Part shown: positions 48,541-58,921 of the stretch, piece by piece
Position numbering within the stretch: the stretch's first letter is position 1
How the letters are laid out: every line of letters starts with the position of its first letter
Assembly (NCBI GenBank): GCA_963854835.1
Contig: OY978526.1
Span: 39,741,640 to 39,805,639, forward strand
DNA from: Megamerina dolium
Taxonomy: Eukaryota > Arthropoda > Insecta > Diptera > Megamerinidae
DNA length: 64,000 nucleotides
Direction of reading: 5' to 3'
Program-made: the position numbers and the translations under genes
Notes under the pieces: model-generated
The model's input: only the letters and a program-made list of their open reading frames with translations
The model's database searches: none
Told to the model about the DNA's origin: nothing

Positions 48541-49110
48541 CAACGATATTGAGTACGAAAAATAAAAGAGTAACCATGTTCGCGAGAAATGTTTGGCACA
48601 CGAAAAAAATGGGGCTAGGCAATACAGGGAAGCCTCCCTACAAAATTGACGTTTTTCTCAAATTCGCACCCAAGGACGATCCTTTACAAAACGTACTTAT
48701 AAACTCGTGAAAATCATAGTGATTAATTGTTCTGTCCCAATGCTTTCTCCGAATTTACTTATATACTTCCTATCTCCACCACTTAAAGGGGCTCTCATAT
48801 AAAATTGCTAACTGTAAACAAACTAGATATAGCGAATCACATACCTTTGACTATGCGTTTGTTCATCGAGGGCATTCCCTTAACGGGTGTATATGATCCC
48901 GAAAGAAAAATGAATTGTAGAGCGTCCTCCCCAAAAAGTTAAGATAGGTAGTAAGTATGTTTGAAGGGAATGTAAGGTAGACAAAATTAATGGAAGTGGG
49001 TTACATATTTCATTTCTCCAAATAATCCTCAGCCTACGGAGTCAAATATATGACCGACCACCAACATTGCTATCGAACATACTTACCTCCGATCTCTTTT
49101 CTTAATGAAT
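48541..49110. repeat. Diverged relative of the 25354-26113 element
   Basis: Shares internal phrases with that element, such as AAGTATGTTTGAAGGGAATG, ACATATTTCATTTCTCC and GCATTCCCTTAACGGG, again in both orientations. A GAGA-rich tract lies at 48496-48520. No ORF and no clear ends. Confidence 0.45.
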
Positions 49111-50160
49111 TTTTTTTTTTACTTGATTTAAATTAAAAATCAAAACCTGAACCTAAAGTTTGAATTATTTCACTCTTCCAGACACCGTCAACTTAAAACA
49201 ACACTTGACCTGCTGGACTAATAAGTGTTTCTTTTTTAAATTCTCCTATTTTATTTAATGATTATGTTGCATTTAATATAAAATAGGTACAAAATTTGTA
49301 TTTTATTCTAATAATTCGGATTATTTGTGAAAAAGATATACATCAACATAATCATCTCAAAATCTCATCAAACACAAACAAAAATAATAAACAATTACGT
49401 ATATTAAGAGTGTAATATTTTTTTATTTCTTATTTTTATTTTATATACAATAAGGTTAATGAAACAAACAAAATTGTGCCTTTATTAGATAATTATTGCG
49501 TAACATTGAATAATAATAAAATATAATAAATAATCATAATAATTATTATTGTTAATGGAGAACGTCTTCGATCAAAGTAATAACAATAAAAATACAACAC
49601 ATTAAAATGCAGTTGTTAATAATATTGCAATTTATTTTGGTTGATTTGTTATCAGTTTTAATAGTTGTACTATTATTTTGTGTAACATACTCCTCACATA
49701 CAAAGGACAACAAAATAAACAAAGAAATTATTTTATTGTCAATTTTCAAATGAGCATACATACTCAACATGTGCAATTAAACATTTTAAGTTACACTAAC
49801 AATTTGTAGACATACATGTTTACACGCATCCATTCGCACACACACAGACATATAAAATCAAAAAACAAATAATTGCAAAAAAAAATACTTCACAATCTAC
49901 ATTTTTAGAATTTAACGACTTTTTTCTTACATCTGAAATATAAATTAGGTATATGCATAAATAATTTTGCAATTTTTACATACTACATATTTTAAATTAT
50001 AAATGTTGTATTGTTTTAATCAATATTATTACAATAATTTTAAAAATAATACGTATATAATTCTCAATTACTCATATTATGCAAAGAAAACTTAAAATGG
50101 TAATAAATGTTTAGTAAAGGAAAAAAAACAAAGACAAACACTTGTTTCATTTATTAAGCT
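49110..50160. other. AT-rich intergenic stretch, no gene seen
   Basis: Low-complexity AT-rich sequence with many ATAATAA runs. Nothing recognisable on either strand. Confidence 0.6.
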
Positions 50161-51260
50161 TTTTCACAGCATTATTAGATCTTACACCGGCTATAGCACT
50201 CTATACATGTAAAGGGCGTTGGCAGCGACATAGGGCCTAACACTCAAAGTAGTACTCTGGTTATATACAGCAGATTGATTTTCGGTATTTTAGTTTTTGG
50301 TGGCCGGTACTTAATAAAGGTAATGCGATTAGACGCAAATCATTCAAAGGGCGGCAGGCTTATGCAGAAACGGGGCTCTCTAAGCCACTCCAACGGCGGC
50401 ATTGAATATCATGCTGCATCTTTTGCCGATTAACTATACGGCAACAGTCAAATTTGCTATAAAGCTTTTAGCCACCACTCAAGAGAACAGTCAACCATCT
50501 TAGAAAATTTTCCACTCATTGCCAGTACTACTGATTTTTATAGCTCGCTGAAACTGCACTTAAATTAATCTCTCATTACAATACTCCCTTCAATAGAAGA
50601 CTGGGATAATGATAAAATAGATTTTACGGACAGGATTAGCATCTATGTAGATGGATCTAAACTAAACGAGCAAGTGAAACGGGTTGTCTATTCTGAGACG
50701 TTAGATACCCACTTATCCTTCCATTTGCTGGATATGTGTATTTACTCGTATTACTCCTAGCAGTAAAGCATTCATCAACGACAGTGATTGAATATCACGA
50801 ATGTTACTAAGCGAATTTGGTCAATAATTCACCATAAATATCCTTTGAGTAGCCGTCCATACAAATATCGAGGGTAGTTGCAGGGTGGATGAATTGGCCA
50901 AGCAGGACCAGGCGTTACCATGTTGGCGGCAGACAGCAATCAGTCTAACCAACAAGCAAACTTAGCCGGAATGGAGCTTAAGTCTGACTAAGCTACTTTT
51001 AAAATTTACCATACTAGAACAACAATCGGAGTTCTAACACATCGGAGTAGACACGCAAGTAGAGTAGGGACACCGCATTATAGTTATTGTAGGAGCAGTC
51101 AAGAGGAAGAAACTCGACGATTTTCAAAAACCTTCGCATATTTTTTTTCCGGCCCTCCAGTCTATGTAGTAATTTGTATAGCAGCAATGATTGGACATGG
51201 TAAAACAGTTTGAAACTCTTTAGAAATTGAATAACGATTTTTATATAATCAGGGAGGACT
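50160..51260 (+). pseudogene. Decayed non-LTR retrotransposon fragment (RT end, RNase H, zinc knuckle)
   Basis: Broken frames on the + strand show a post-RT segment (TPTAALNIMLHLLPINYTA, about 50390-50450), then the start of an RNase H domain (ISIYVDGSKLNEQ, about 50637-50680). The RNase H end (NIEGSCRVDELAKQDQA, about 50860-50910) and a CxxC-like tail with EEETRRF (about 51090-51130) follow. This order fits RNase H-bearing LINEs of the I/Loa/R1 group. Many stops and frameshifts; an old remnant. Confidence 0.6.
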
Positions 51261-51757
51261 TGAGGACTTGAGTTCGTAATACGTAACCAATAGTTATTTT
51301 TTATTATTTATTTATTATTTTTGCAGTATTTTTGTCAACCTGAGATGGTAGGATTTTCTTTCTTGATTGTGGGAAGGTGTTAGATTAAAGTTTGCAGGGT
51401 GATTCCCCTCACACAGCTTGCATTTTACATCGTTTGATTTTGTCTTCACTTCACACTCGGCGGAAACTTGATCGTCTGCTCATTTAATACATTTCGATTG
51501 CAACGATTAATAATTTGATTAATAGCTGATTCTCTATCTCTACCGAAATGCCAAACGAACGATTCGTGTCCAAACGAAATCGCCTGGCGATTACTAACTA
51601 TCGTCCATCCTTACGTTCTTACGTTAATCGCTCGAAAAGTCTTGTCAAAATTGTTTTGCTTAGTAAAAACAAAATTATGTTTGACAAATTTAATTGAAAA
51701 AAAAATAAATTTAACAAATTAAAATTTTAATAAAATGTGTAAGGCAATTACATGTCT

Positions 51758-52472
<715 letters not shown>

Positions 52473-52482
52473 CCTCCCTTTC
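52473..52482 (-). promoter_or_regulatory. Polypurine tract
   Basis: GAAAGGGAGG on the minus strand sits exactly between the env stop codon and the LTR start AGTTATC. It is the expected primer for plus-strand synthesis. Confidence 0.85.
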
Positions 52483-53796
52483 TTAGTGAAGGACGTCCTC
52501 GGCCTTCTTTAACTCCTCGATGATGTTTTGGATAGTATGATTCTGATGAGTTCTTTTGTATCGCTGGTGTACCTTGAAGAGTCCATAACAAACAATAAGA
52601 ATCGAAATTACGGCAGCGCCGGACAGAAGGGGACCAGTTATTATTCCTTTTTTAAGATACTCGATGTGGCTCAGGTTCTGAATGTTCAATCTTTGGAGGT
52701 ATGGTAGACTTAATATTTCCTGGTGGCTTGTAATATTGAGAAGTGTGGATGTAGGTGAGCCAGGTAATTTCTTTATGATATTTTTTTGATTCAAGTACAG
52801 GGATTCGTTGATTGTTATTTCACCATCAAACGTAATCAAAAAGGTTCCAGTAACAACCTTCCGGATATTGTCATTTGTTTTTATAACGGCTGTTTCATCG
52901 TTGAGGATCATGACACCATCATCTATCATCATTAATGACTCGAGGTGAGAGGGTCGGCTGCTGCAGTAAGCAACCATACCAGAATGAAGTTGTTGTGCGC
53001 ACGTTGGATGTTGCAATTTTTTGCAGAATGAAGTCGTCAACGTAGCGCTGCAGTTTCCAATTGCCAGTATCTGATATCCGCAATCCGCGACGTTGTTTTC
53101 TCCGGCAAAATGAATAATTGTATTATTACGTTGAACAGGATATAAAACAAGCTTTTTACAAACTAAAATAGGTTTTGGATATTTAATTAAAAAATATAAA
53201 AAATTAGTATCTAGTAGGGCCTTGACATAAGCTACTTCCATTAAATCTGATATCGTTACATTTGTAGAGTGCTCATTGATAATATTATTTACATCGTTTG
53301 AGTCTAAAATTAATGGGTTTATTATCCCAATCTTTGTGAGGGTAATCGACAACATTAAATTTTCAAGTTCAGTTATCAAAATTCTATTTCTAGCGAGTAA
53401 AGTTTCATACAAATGCAACAACAACAACAACAACTGTCTATTCTCTGAATCAATGAGCTCCTGTTGTTTAAATTTTAAATTTTCAAAGTCGTCAAAGTCC
53501 GGGGTCCCGGCGACTATCTTCAACGCTGTACCCAGAAAATTAATACTTCTTGCGTTTCTGTGGTGGACACTTATTGTGTTCAGCAATGTCTTTATATGTC
53601 CTATGTCGGCATCGAGTATTTTTTTCATATGAGACTGGGGAAAATGGTTCACGAGTTTCTTTGTATCTTCAACCAACTCTGAGTACATTGTAAGGTTCGT
53701 CGTATGCCTCAGATACTCAAAATTCTCCCAAATAGTCACGTTTCCGTCTATGATAGGTATGTAGTCCGAGTTAGAGTAGTCCGTCAATTTTGCCAT
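52483..53796 (-). CDS. env: Errantivirus envelope protein (env), uninterrupted
   Basis: 437 codons from ATG 53796. Family role: a class of insect retroviral envelope glycoprotein, membrane-anchored and cleaved by furin-like proteases. Seen: a dibasic RNAR cleavage-like site at residues 80-83, followed by a hydrophobic Gly/Ala-containing stretch; several N-x-S/T sites (NVT, NLT); one strong transmembrane segment at about 393-413, followed by a basic cytoplasmic tail. Just upstream in the same frame is RTLIVLLLISST, a signal-peptide-like core, beginning at a splice acceptor (AG at 53831-53832). The true start codon is therefore probably supplied by a spliced leader exon, as in gypsy. No stop or frameshift within it. 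Only one copy; it ends at the PPT. Confidence 0.88.
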   Translation of the reverse strand: MAKLTDYSNSDYIPIIDGNVTIWENFEYLRHTTNLTMYSELVEDTKKLVNHFPQSHMKKILDADIGHIKTLLNTISVHHRNARSINFLGTALKIVAGTPDFDDFENLKFKQQELIDSENRQLLLLLLHLYETLLARNRILITELENLMLSITLTKIGIINPLILDSNDVNNIINEHSTNVTISDLMEVAYVKALLDTNFLYFLIKYPKPILVCKKLVLYPVQRNNTIIHFAGENNVADCGYQILAIGNCSATLTTSFCKKLQHPTCAQQLHSGMVAYCSSRPSHLESLMMIDDGVMILNDETAVIKTNDNIRKVVTGTFLITFDGEITINESLYLNQKNIIKKLPGSPTSTLLNITSHQEILSLPYLQRLNIQNLSHIEYLKKGIITGPLLSGAAVISILIVCYGLFKVHQRYKRTHQNHTIQNIIEELKKAEDVLH

Positions 53797-53829
53797 TGTT
53801 GATGAGATGAGAAGTAGTACAATCAGAGT

Positions 53830-53832
53830 CCT
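53830..53832 (-). promoter_or_regulatory. Candidate env splice acceptor
   Basis: Minus strand TTTTTATTTTTCCAG|GACTCTG: a good pyrimidine tract and AG, 31 bp after the natural end of the pol reading region (TAG at 53861-53863) and just before the env signal-peptide codons. Confidence 0.65.
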
Positions 53833-53952
53833 GGAAAAATAAAAATGAATTAAAACTATGCTACTTTAAATTGTCCTTATGGACCACCCTCCCTTTTATA
53901 AGAACCGTTGTCCCCAGGTCGGCTTCAATTGTTTCTTCAACGCACAGAGGTG

Positions 53953-55119
53953 TCAATTTGTTTTCCCCAACCTTCTGTTCGTTTTTACAAGAACTTTTTC
54001 TCCTACCCGGAAGGTCCTATTTCTCCTATTTTCATTAAGCCTTTGCATTTGGGTTTCCTGTGCCTTATGAACCCTTTCTCTAATCTGTGCCTCAAATTCT
54101 GGAACTGATACATGAATCACATCAATCGGGCGTTTATTTGTAACCGAATGAATGGTTTTATTATATTCTATGGTTGCCTGAAGTATTGACGTCACCGTGT
54201 TGTCAATAGATTTTTCAAGTTTAAGACACCGGGCGATTTCCAACAGTGTACTATGAAATCTTTCAACCTGCCCGTTTGAAACGCTATGCAGAGGTGGTGC
54301 ATTGATAATCTGTACGTTAAAATTATTAAACAAGAGTGACTTTATAGTCTCAGAATTAAGAGAGGGCTCATTGTCGCAATATATCGCTTTGGTGCGATGA
54401 TAAAAATTCATAAGCTGCAGAATCGGCATTTCCACATCCACCATAGTTCTCGATGCGATAGGCTGAACAATTGCGAATTTAGAGAACTTGTCCACACATG
54501 TTAAGAAATATTTTTTGTCTGTTGAAAAAATATCTATATGCAGCATTTCTCCGACATATGAAGGAATGGGTGTTTTACCTACAGTCTGTTTTTGTGGATG
54601 CCGATCGTATTTAGCTCTCTGGCAGATTTTGCAATTTGCGACAACTTCATTTGCCAACCGTGTCATCTTCGGAAAAAAATAATCCTCTAATATATGAGCC
54701 CTGTTATGTTCAGTTACAACAATTTCCCTTTGTTCGTTTTTATTGGTAACGTCTGTTTTTTTTGCATAGCGGAATGTTGTTGTGGGGAACGTTTGGACTA
54801 ATTCGTGTTGGATAAGTGCCAAGATTGACATTTCGCAATGAATTGCGTTAACTACGTCTTTTTTTACAAGATCACATATTGTTTCTATTAGGGTTTTTTT
54901 ATCAGAAAAGGAAACAAAGTGCCTGGTTTTATTTCCGAACATAATGAAAGTCTGGAATGTTGACGGCACTGTGCCATACTCAATGATAATTTGATTGCGA
55001 AAGCAATTTACCGGTTTATCAGTAGATTCAATTGTGTACGTGAGTGAGGCTTCACTGTGGATTGTAGCCATGTCTGAACTGCATTCCTCTTCCAAACAAT
55101 GGATATTTTGTCGCGACAA
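53953..55119 (-). pseudogene. pol: pol: integrase segment, left copy
   Basis: 388 codons open (first codon TTG, polyprotein interior). The zinc-binding HHCC domain is HNRAH then CKICQRA. The catalytic core has Asp in HIDIF, Asp in YCDNEPSLN and Glu in GQVERFHST. All three catalytic residues are therefore present. Near the C-terminus the frame shifts (about 53960), and the usual tail continues in another frame to TAG 53861-53863. Confidence 0.88.
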
Positions 55120-55204
55120 CGCATCAGCAACATGGTTCTCTTTACCAGGTTTATAAAAAATTTTGGCGTTGTGCTCATCGATAAAGGCTCTCCAACGCTT
55201 TATC

Positions 55205-56179
55205 TTAGCGTTTGGGTTTCGGTCTGAAACCGCAAACGTAAGTGGCTGATGGTTTTAAATCCTTCGTCCCATACAGATAATTTCGAAGGCATTTTAAAGC
55301 CCAGACTATAGCGAGCAGTTCGCGCTCGTTAGTTGCAAAATTTAGTTCTCTATCTTTGAGAGTTCTTGAGATGAAGGTTATAGGTCTCCCGTTTTGGGAT
55401 AAAACCGCCCCAATGCCACAGGCAGACGCGTCGGTCGTTAGATCGAACGGTTTCCTGTAGTCCGGATAAAGTAACAAAACATCTTCAGAGACCAGGACCT
55501 CTTTAAGTTTATTAAAGGCCTGGTACTGTTGTTCGTCAAAGCTTACCGGAATCTTTTTTGATTGTCCGGCGCTTACTTTGTCATTTTCGCCCTTTAGTAT
55601 ATCAGTCAATGGCCTTGCTATCGCAGCAAAATCTTTAATGAAACATCGATAATAGCTTGCTAGTCCCAAAAAAGATCTAACATTAAAAAGCGTAGTGGGT
55701 TGCTCATAGTTACGAATTGCTTCCACTTTACTAGGGCTTGTTGTGTTCCCCCCTCGAGACACCACAAAACCCAAAAATTCGACTTTATCTTTGAAAAAAT
55801 TGGATTTCTCGCGTGAAATCCTCATATTTGCTTCGTACAACCTATCTAAGACCCAGGCGATGTGGTCGACATGAGCCTCCATACTTTCTGAAAAAATTAT
55901 TACATCATCGACGTAAACATAACATGTTTTCCCTATTTGTTCCCTGAGAACGTCGTCTATGGCCCGCTGAAATATGCTGGGCGCATTTTTTAATCCGAAA
56001 GGTAACCTACAGAACTCGTATTTAGCGTTGCCCACAGAAAAGGCTGTTTTTTCTCGGTCCCGCTCCGCAAGCAAAATTTGGTGAAATCCTGACTTAAGGT
56101 CCAGTGTTGTAAAATATCTGGCTTTTCCCAGATTTGACAAAATAACATTTACGTTGGGAATAGGATACCTGTCAGCCAC
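55205..56179 (-). pseudogene. pol: pol: reverse transcriptase and RNase H segment, left copy
   Basis: 324 codons open. RT motifs seen: ADRYPIPNV, TLDLKSGFHQI, CRLPFGLKNAPSIFQ and the catalytic YVDDVIIFS, then SFLGLASYYRCFI. The tether and RNase H start with TTDASACGIGAVLSQ and NERELLAIVWALKCLRNYL. The earlier RT motif upstream of ADRYPIP is missing. The RNase H reading leaves frame after YGTKD. The first codon is GTG, so this is a fragment of the polyprotein, not an independent start. Confidence 0.88.
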
Positions 56180-56260
56180 TGTTCACATTCCCTTGTTCGT
56201 CAACGCCCTTCTTGTCTACCACCCAAACAGGATTGTTGTAAGGTGACCTAGATGGCCTGA

Positions 56261-56805
56261 TTATACCATCCTTGAGCATTTTGCGTATTTCAGGGTATGG
56301 GTAAAATTTTGAATATACCGGTTCCTCATTCTCTGTGCGAATGGTTGCGATAATATTGGTATTAAAAGGTTGGGTTCCGCGAAAGCACCCGTCCTATCTT
56401 TCATCATTTTGCAAAATTTTCTTGATATGGCCTGAGGCACCTCAATGGCTTTTACGTTTGTAAAATTTACGTTTCTGCATTTTAGAAATTGCATATTTTC
56501 TGACCCAGAGCTAGTGTCTAGTTTTTTATTTTTAAAATCTAATGTTGCACTCACCTGTGTTAACAAGTCGAGTCCAATAATTCCGTCAAATGTGGAAAGA
56601 CTATGTAGAATAAAGAAGGTGGCGTCAGTATTAAAAATTTTCAAAAGACACTTTTGTGTTATGGTGTTAAAGCCATGAAGAGATTTTACCAGAAAAGGTT
56701 AGTCGACCTGTTTCGCATATTTTATTTCTTGTAGCGGCTTGATGAAATTCTTTGACGCCCCTGTGTCAATCAGGAATTTAACTGTTCTCCCTGCTATCAC
56801 TCTTT
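56261..56805 (-). pseudogene. pol: pol: protease region, left copy
   Basis: Contains the aspartic-protease signature LIDTGAS, then an in-frame TAA 17 codons later, then a further 127-codon stretch with GIIGLDLL. The latter is the conserved motif downstream of the active site. The stretch ends when the frame leaves the conserved register before the RT. Confidence 0.8.
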
Positions 56806-58152
56806 CTATGTATGGAAGCAGGGAGTTGTTCCTAAAAAATTAATCTGATCACTTTCTGAGAGTTCATCCTCAATATCTACCACCTCATTGCCTGCCTCAG
56901 CTTGATAATCATAATTCTCTTGGCCTAGTGGTTCTTCGATTTGTAATAGGTGGTTGATTCTTTGTTGCTTCAGGCCCGTAAACCTTGCGGTACCGCTATT
57001 CGGTCTTTTAGCTGCCTGGTTTACGTTATTCTGTTGCTGCGTCGCCCACTGGTCGGCGCGAGTTTGTCCTTGTGCTTGGTCACTGCGATTAGCTAGAAAC
57101 TGAGTTGGACGTCTAAAATATGACGTCGACGGATCGACTTCCATCGGCTCCGCTGGTTGTTTTTGTTGCTGAGCCGCATTAGCAGGCCCCTGTCTTTTGC
57201 TAAAATATGGGTTTTTTCTTTGTGGCAAGGCACTATTATCCCCCGCTTGGTATTTTTCCCTAGCCTGCTGTCTATGTTCACTTTTGTGAGCCTTATCTTC
57301 TAAGCTCCTGGCATAATTATTAGCAAAAGCGTAGCGCTCATGGTTGGCTTCGACCTCTTGGGCCAACGCAAGCGCCGAAGGGAGGTCTTTTGGTCGTGCA
57401 GCAAAGAGCACATCACTGAGTGATTTTTTTGTACCTGAAATGAATACGCGTAGAGCGTCATTTCTGTATTTTTCATTTAAAGACGACGCCAGAGTGCCAT
57501 CGTACGTCATTATAGTTTTATTTGTGAGGAGAGTTAATTTTTTCTCTACCTCATCGTAGTATTGTAGAAGCGTCAGGATTCCCTGCCTAAGTGTGGACAG
57601 TTCTTGTTCCACAAGATAAATGGGACGCTTGTCAGCGTACGTGAAATCCAGCCTATTAATTATGGCTTTGAAATTTAACGGCGTACCGAAAGAAGCTAAC
57701 ACCGTGTCGGCCGGACCCTTAACTTTGTTTCTTAATATTCCGAGTGCTTGATAATGTGCGGAGCTGCCCCCATAACTTTCGTAGACCTTGTATGCGGTAT
57801 GTGCCGCTTTTCGCCATGAGACATATGTCTCATGTTTGCCGTCGAAATCCGGCAGTGACTTGACTATATCTAAGGTTTCCCTACATGGCACATCGTCCCT
57901 AATTTCTGCCTCTTCGTAAGCTTCTATTTCCGGCACACTGACAGCTAAATTGTTTACAATCTTGCTAATCTCTTCTAACTTTTTGTCGAAATTTCTTTCC
58001 TGTACCGTAAGCGCACTGCTTACAGCGGCCTCGACTATCGCTTTTAGCTGTTCTGCGTTAATGTTCATTTTCGAGTCTTTTTCTAAATCAGAAACTCCCA
58101 ATTTTTTAAAGTTTCCTAATAGAATCTCTATTTCTGTTTCACTATCACTCAT
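56806..58152 (-). CDS. gag: Errantivirus gag, left copy
   Basis: 448 codons from ATG 58152 (SDSETEIEILL); an upstream TTG in frame is not a start. Structural capsid/nucleocapsid precursor. Seen: an acidic N-terminus with a coiled-coil-like stretch (residues ~35-70), a folded middle (LPDFDGKHETYVSWRKAAHT, as in Ty3/gypsy capsids), and a Gln/Arg/Asn-rich C-terminal third. No CCHC knuckle, as in other errantiviruses. The gag frame ends at TAG 56806-56808. The T TTT TTA heptamer lies 25 bp before it. Uninterrupted and identical to the right copy. Confidence 0.9.
   Translation of the reverse strand: MSDSETEIEILLGNFKKLGVSDLEKDSKMNINAEQLKAIVEAAVSSALTVQERNFDKKLEEISKIVNNLAVSVPEIEAYEEAEIRDDVPCRETLDIVKSLPDFDGKHETYVSWRKAAHTAYKVYESYGGSSAHYQALGILRNKVKGPADTVLASFGTPLNFKAIINRLDFTYADKRPIYLVEQELSTLRQGILTLLQYYDEVEKKLTLLTNKTIMTYDGTLASSLNEKYRNDALRVFISGTKKSLSDVLFAARPKDLPSALALAQEVEANHERYAFANNYARSLEDKAHKSEHRQQAREKYQAGDNSALPQRKNPYFSKRQGPANAAQQQKQPAEPMEVDPSTSYFRRPTQFLANRSDQAQGQTRADQWATQQQNNVNQAAKRPNSGTARFTGLKQQRINHLLQIEEPLGQENYDYQAEAGNEVVDIEDELSESDQINFLGTTPCFHT
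56833..56839 (-). promoter_or_regulatory. gag-pol -1 frameshift heptamer, left copy
   Basis: TTTTTTA on the minus strand, placed as T TTT TTA relative to the gag frame (AAT TTT TTA). It fits the X XXY YYZ rule for -1 slippage. The -1 frame leads straight into the protease motif. Confidence 0.75.
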
Positions 58153-58646
58153 GAAATTTAACAAAGATTAGGATTCACTTCTTTTTTATTCTATTAACCA
58201 ACAAAAGCGCAAAACTATGAAACTTTACAAAGATTAGGATTGAATTCTCTTTTATTCTATTAACTAACAAAAGCGCAAAACTATGAAATTTCACAAAGAT
58301 TAGGATTCACTTCTTTTTTATTTTAACTAACAATAACGCAAAACTATTGAGCACTCTACTTACATGTCAAATTTTTTCAACAACTTCACGCTGAGTGTTA
58401 GTGTTTCGTTGATGTTTTGTTGAATATTTATAATTTGTTGCAGCTCACTGCCGTTGTTGCTTTGCTGGATATTTATAATTTGTTGCGGCTTGCTGCCGTT
58501 GTTGTTTTTATAAACAAGATAAAATTAATTTATATTTAGGCAATTTTGTATGCCTTTAGTTAAAGTTTCTTTTATTTTAACAAAATAAAATTGCGCGATA
58601 TTTCGACACTTTATTTTTATTTCGCGGATTTGCCCCACGGGGCGCC
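58153..58646 (-). promoter_or_regulatory. 5' leader with three 66-bp repeats, and PBS, left copy
   Basis: Between gag and the LTR. Three tandem imperfect 66-bp units begin at 58151, 58217 and 58283 (each with ACAAAGATTAGGATT and AAAAGCGCAAAACTA-like cores). A ~45-bp direct repeat with ATATTTATAATTTGTTGC lies near 58425 and 58471. The primer-binding site starts TGGCGCCCCGTGGGGC and abuts the LTR at 58646/58647. Leader repeats in this group can act as insulators; whether these do is unknown. Confidence 0.8.
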
Positions 58647-58908
58647 AGTAAAAGAAATGCGCAAGTTATTAAGTTGAGTGTCCAGCATACACTGTTTTAT
58701 TAAACGAAAAATATTCTTAATCTAAGCCTAACTGCCTAATGCTGCAACTAACCACCGACGTAAAAACGAACGTGTCAGCTGACACGACCTATCTTATGGG
58801 AATGTCGTGTTAACGAAAACTCACCACCGTATGACGGTGACGTAGACGTTGCTCGGAGCGGAGAAAATCAATGCAATTTTGTATGTTCTTACGTACGGAC
58901 GGTACGTA
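58647..58908 (-). repeat. Truncated internal LTR copy
   Basis: Identical by eye to the inner part of the outer 5' LTR from AGTAAAAGAAATGC up to GGACGGTACGTA. It breaks off inside the first inverted-repeat unit. Confidence 0.88.
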
Positions 58909-58921
58909 AGAACATACAAGA
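58879..58921. repeat. Duplication junction with an 18-bp perfect palindrome
   Basis: TTGTATGTTCTTACGTAC (58879-58896), a 5-nt loop GGACG, then its exact reverse complement (58902-58919). The first arm belongs to the LTR unit. The 13 bases 58909-58921 match neither copy and look like fold-back filler. Integrase sequence of the second copy starts at 58922. Confidence 0.85.

Larger units (their letters stand above)
53861..56838 (-). pseudogene. pol: Errantivirus pol (protease-RT-RNase H-integrase), broken, left copy
   Basis: Read by -1 frameshift from gag. Order: protease with LIDTGAS (56753-56773) and GIIGLDLL, reverse transcriptase, RNase H, integrase. Breaks seen: an in-frame TAA at 56699-56701 within protease; a frame change at about 56360-56390; a frame change with apparent loss of the first RT motif at about 56170-56190; a frame change within RNase H at about 55250; and a frame change near the integrase end at about 53960. 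Thus no complete polyprotein is possible from this copy. The separate open pieces are listed below. Confidence 0.88.

Noticed and set aside
58153..58164. Four extra N-terminal codons before gag (starting TTG)
   Set aside because: ATG at 58152 (and 62791 in the other copy) is the first real start codon; TTG is not a normal insect start.
58151..58348. CRISPR-like array
   Set aside because: Three adjacent 66-bp direct repeats without spacers inside a retroviral leader; not CRISPR, and the organism is an animal.
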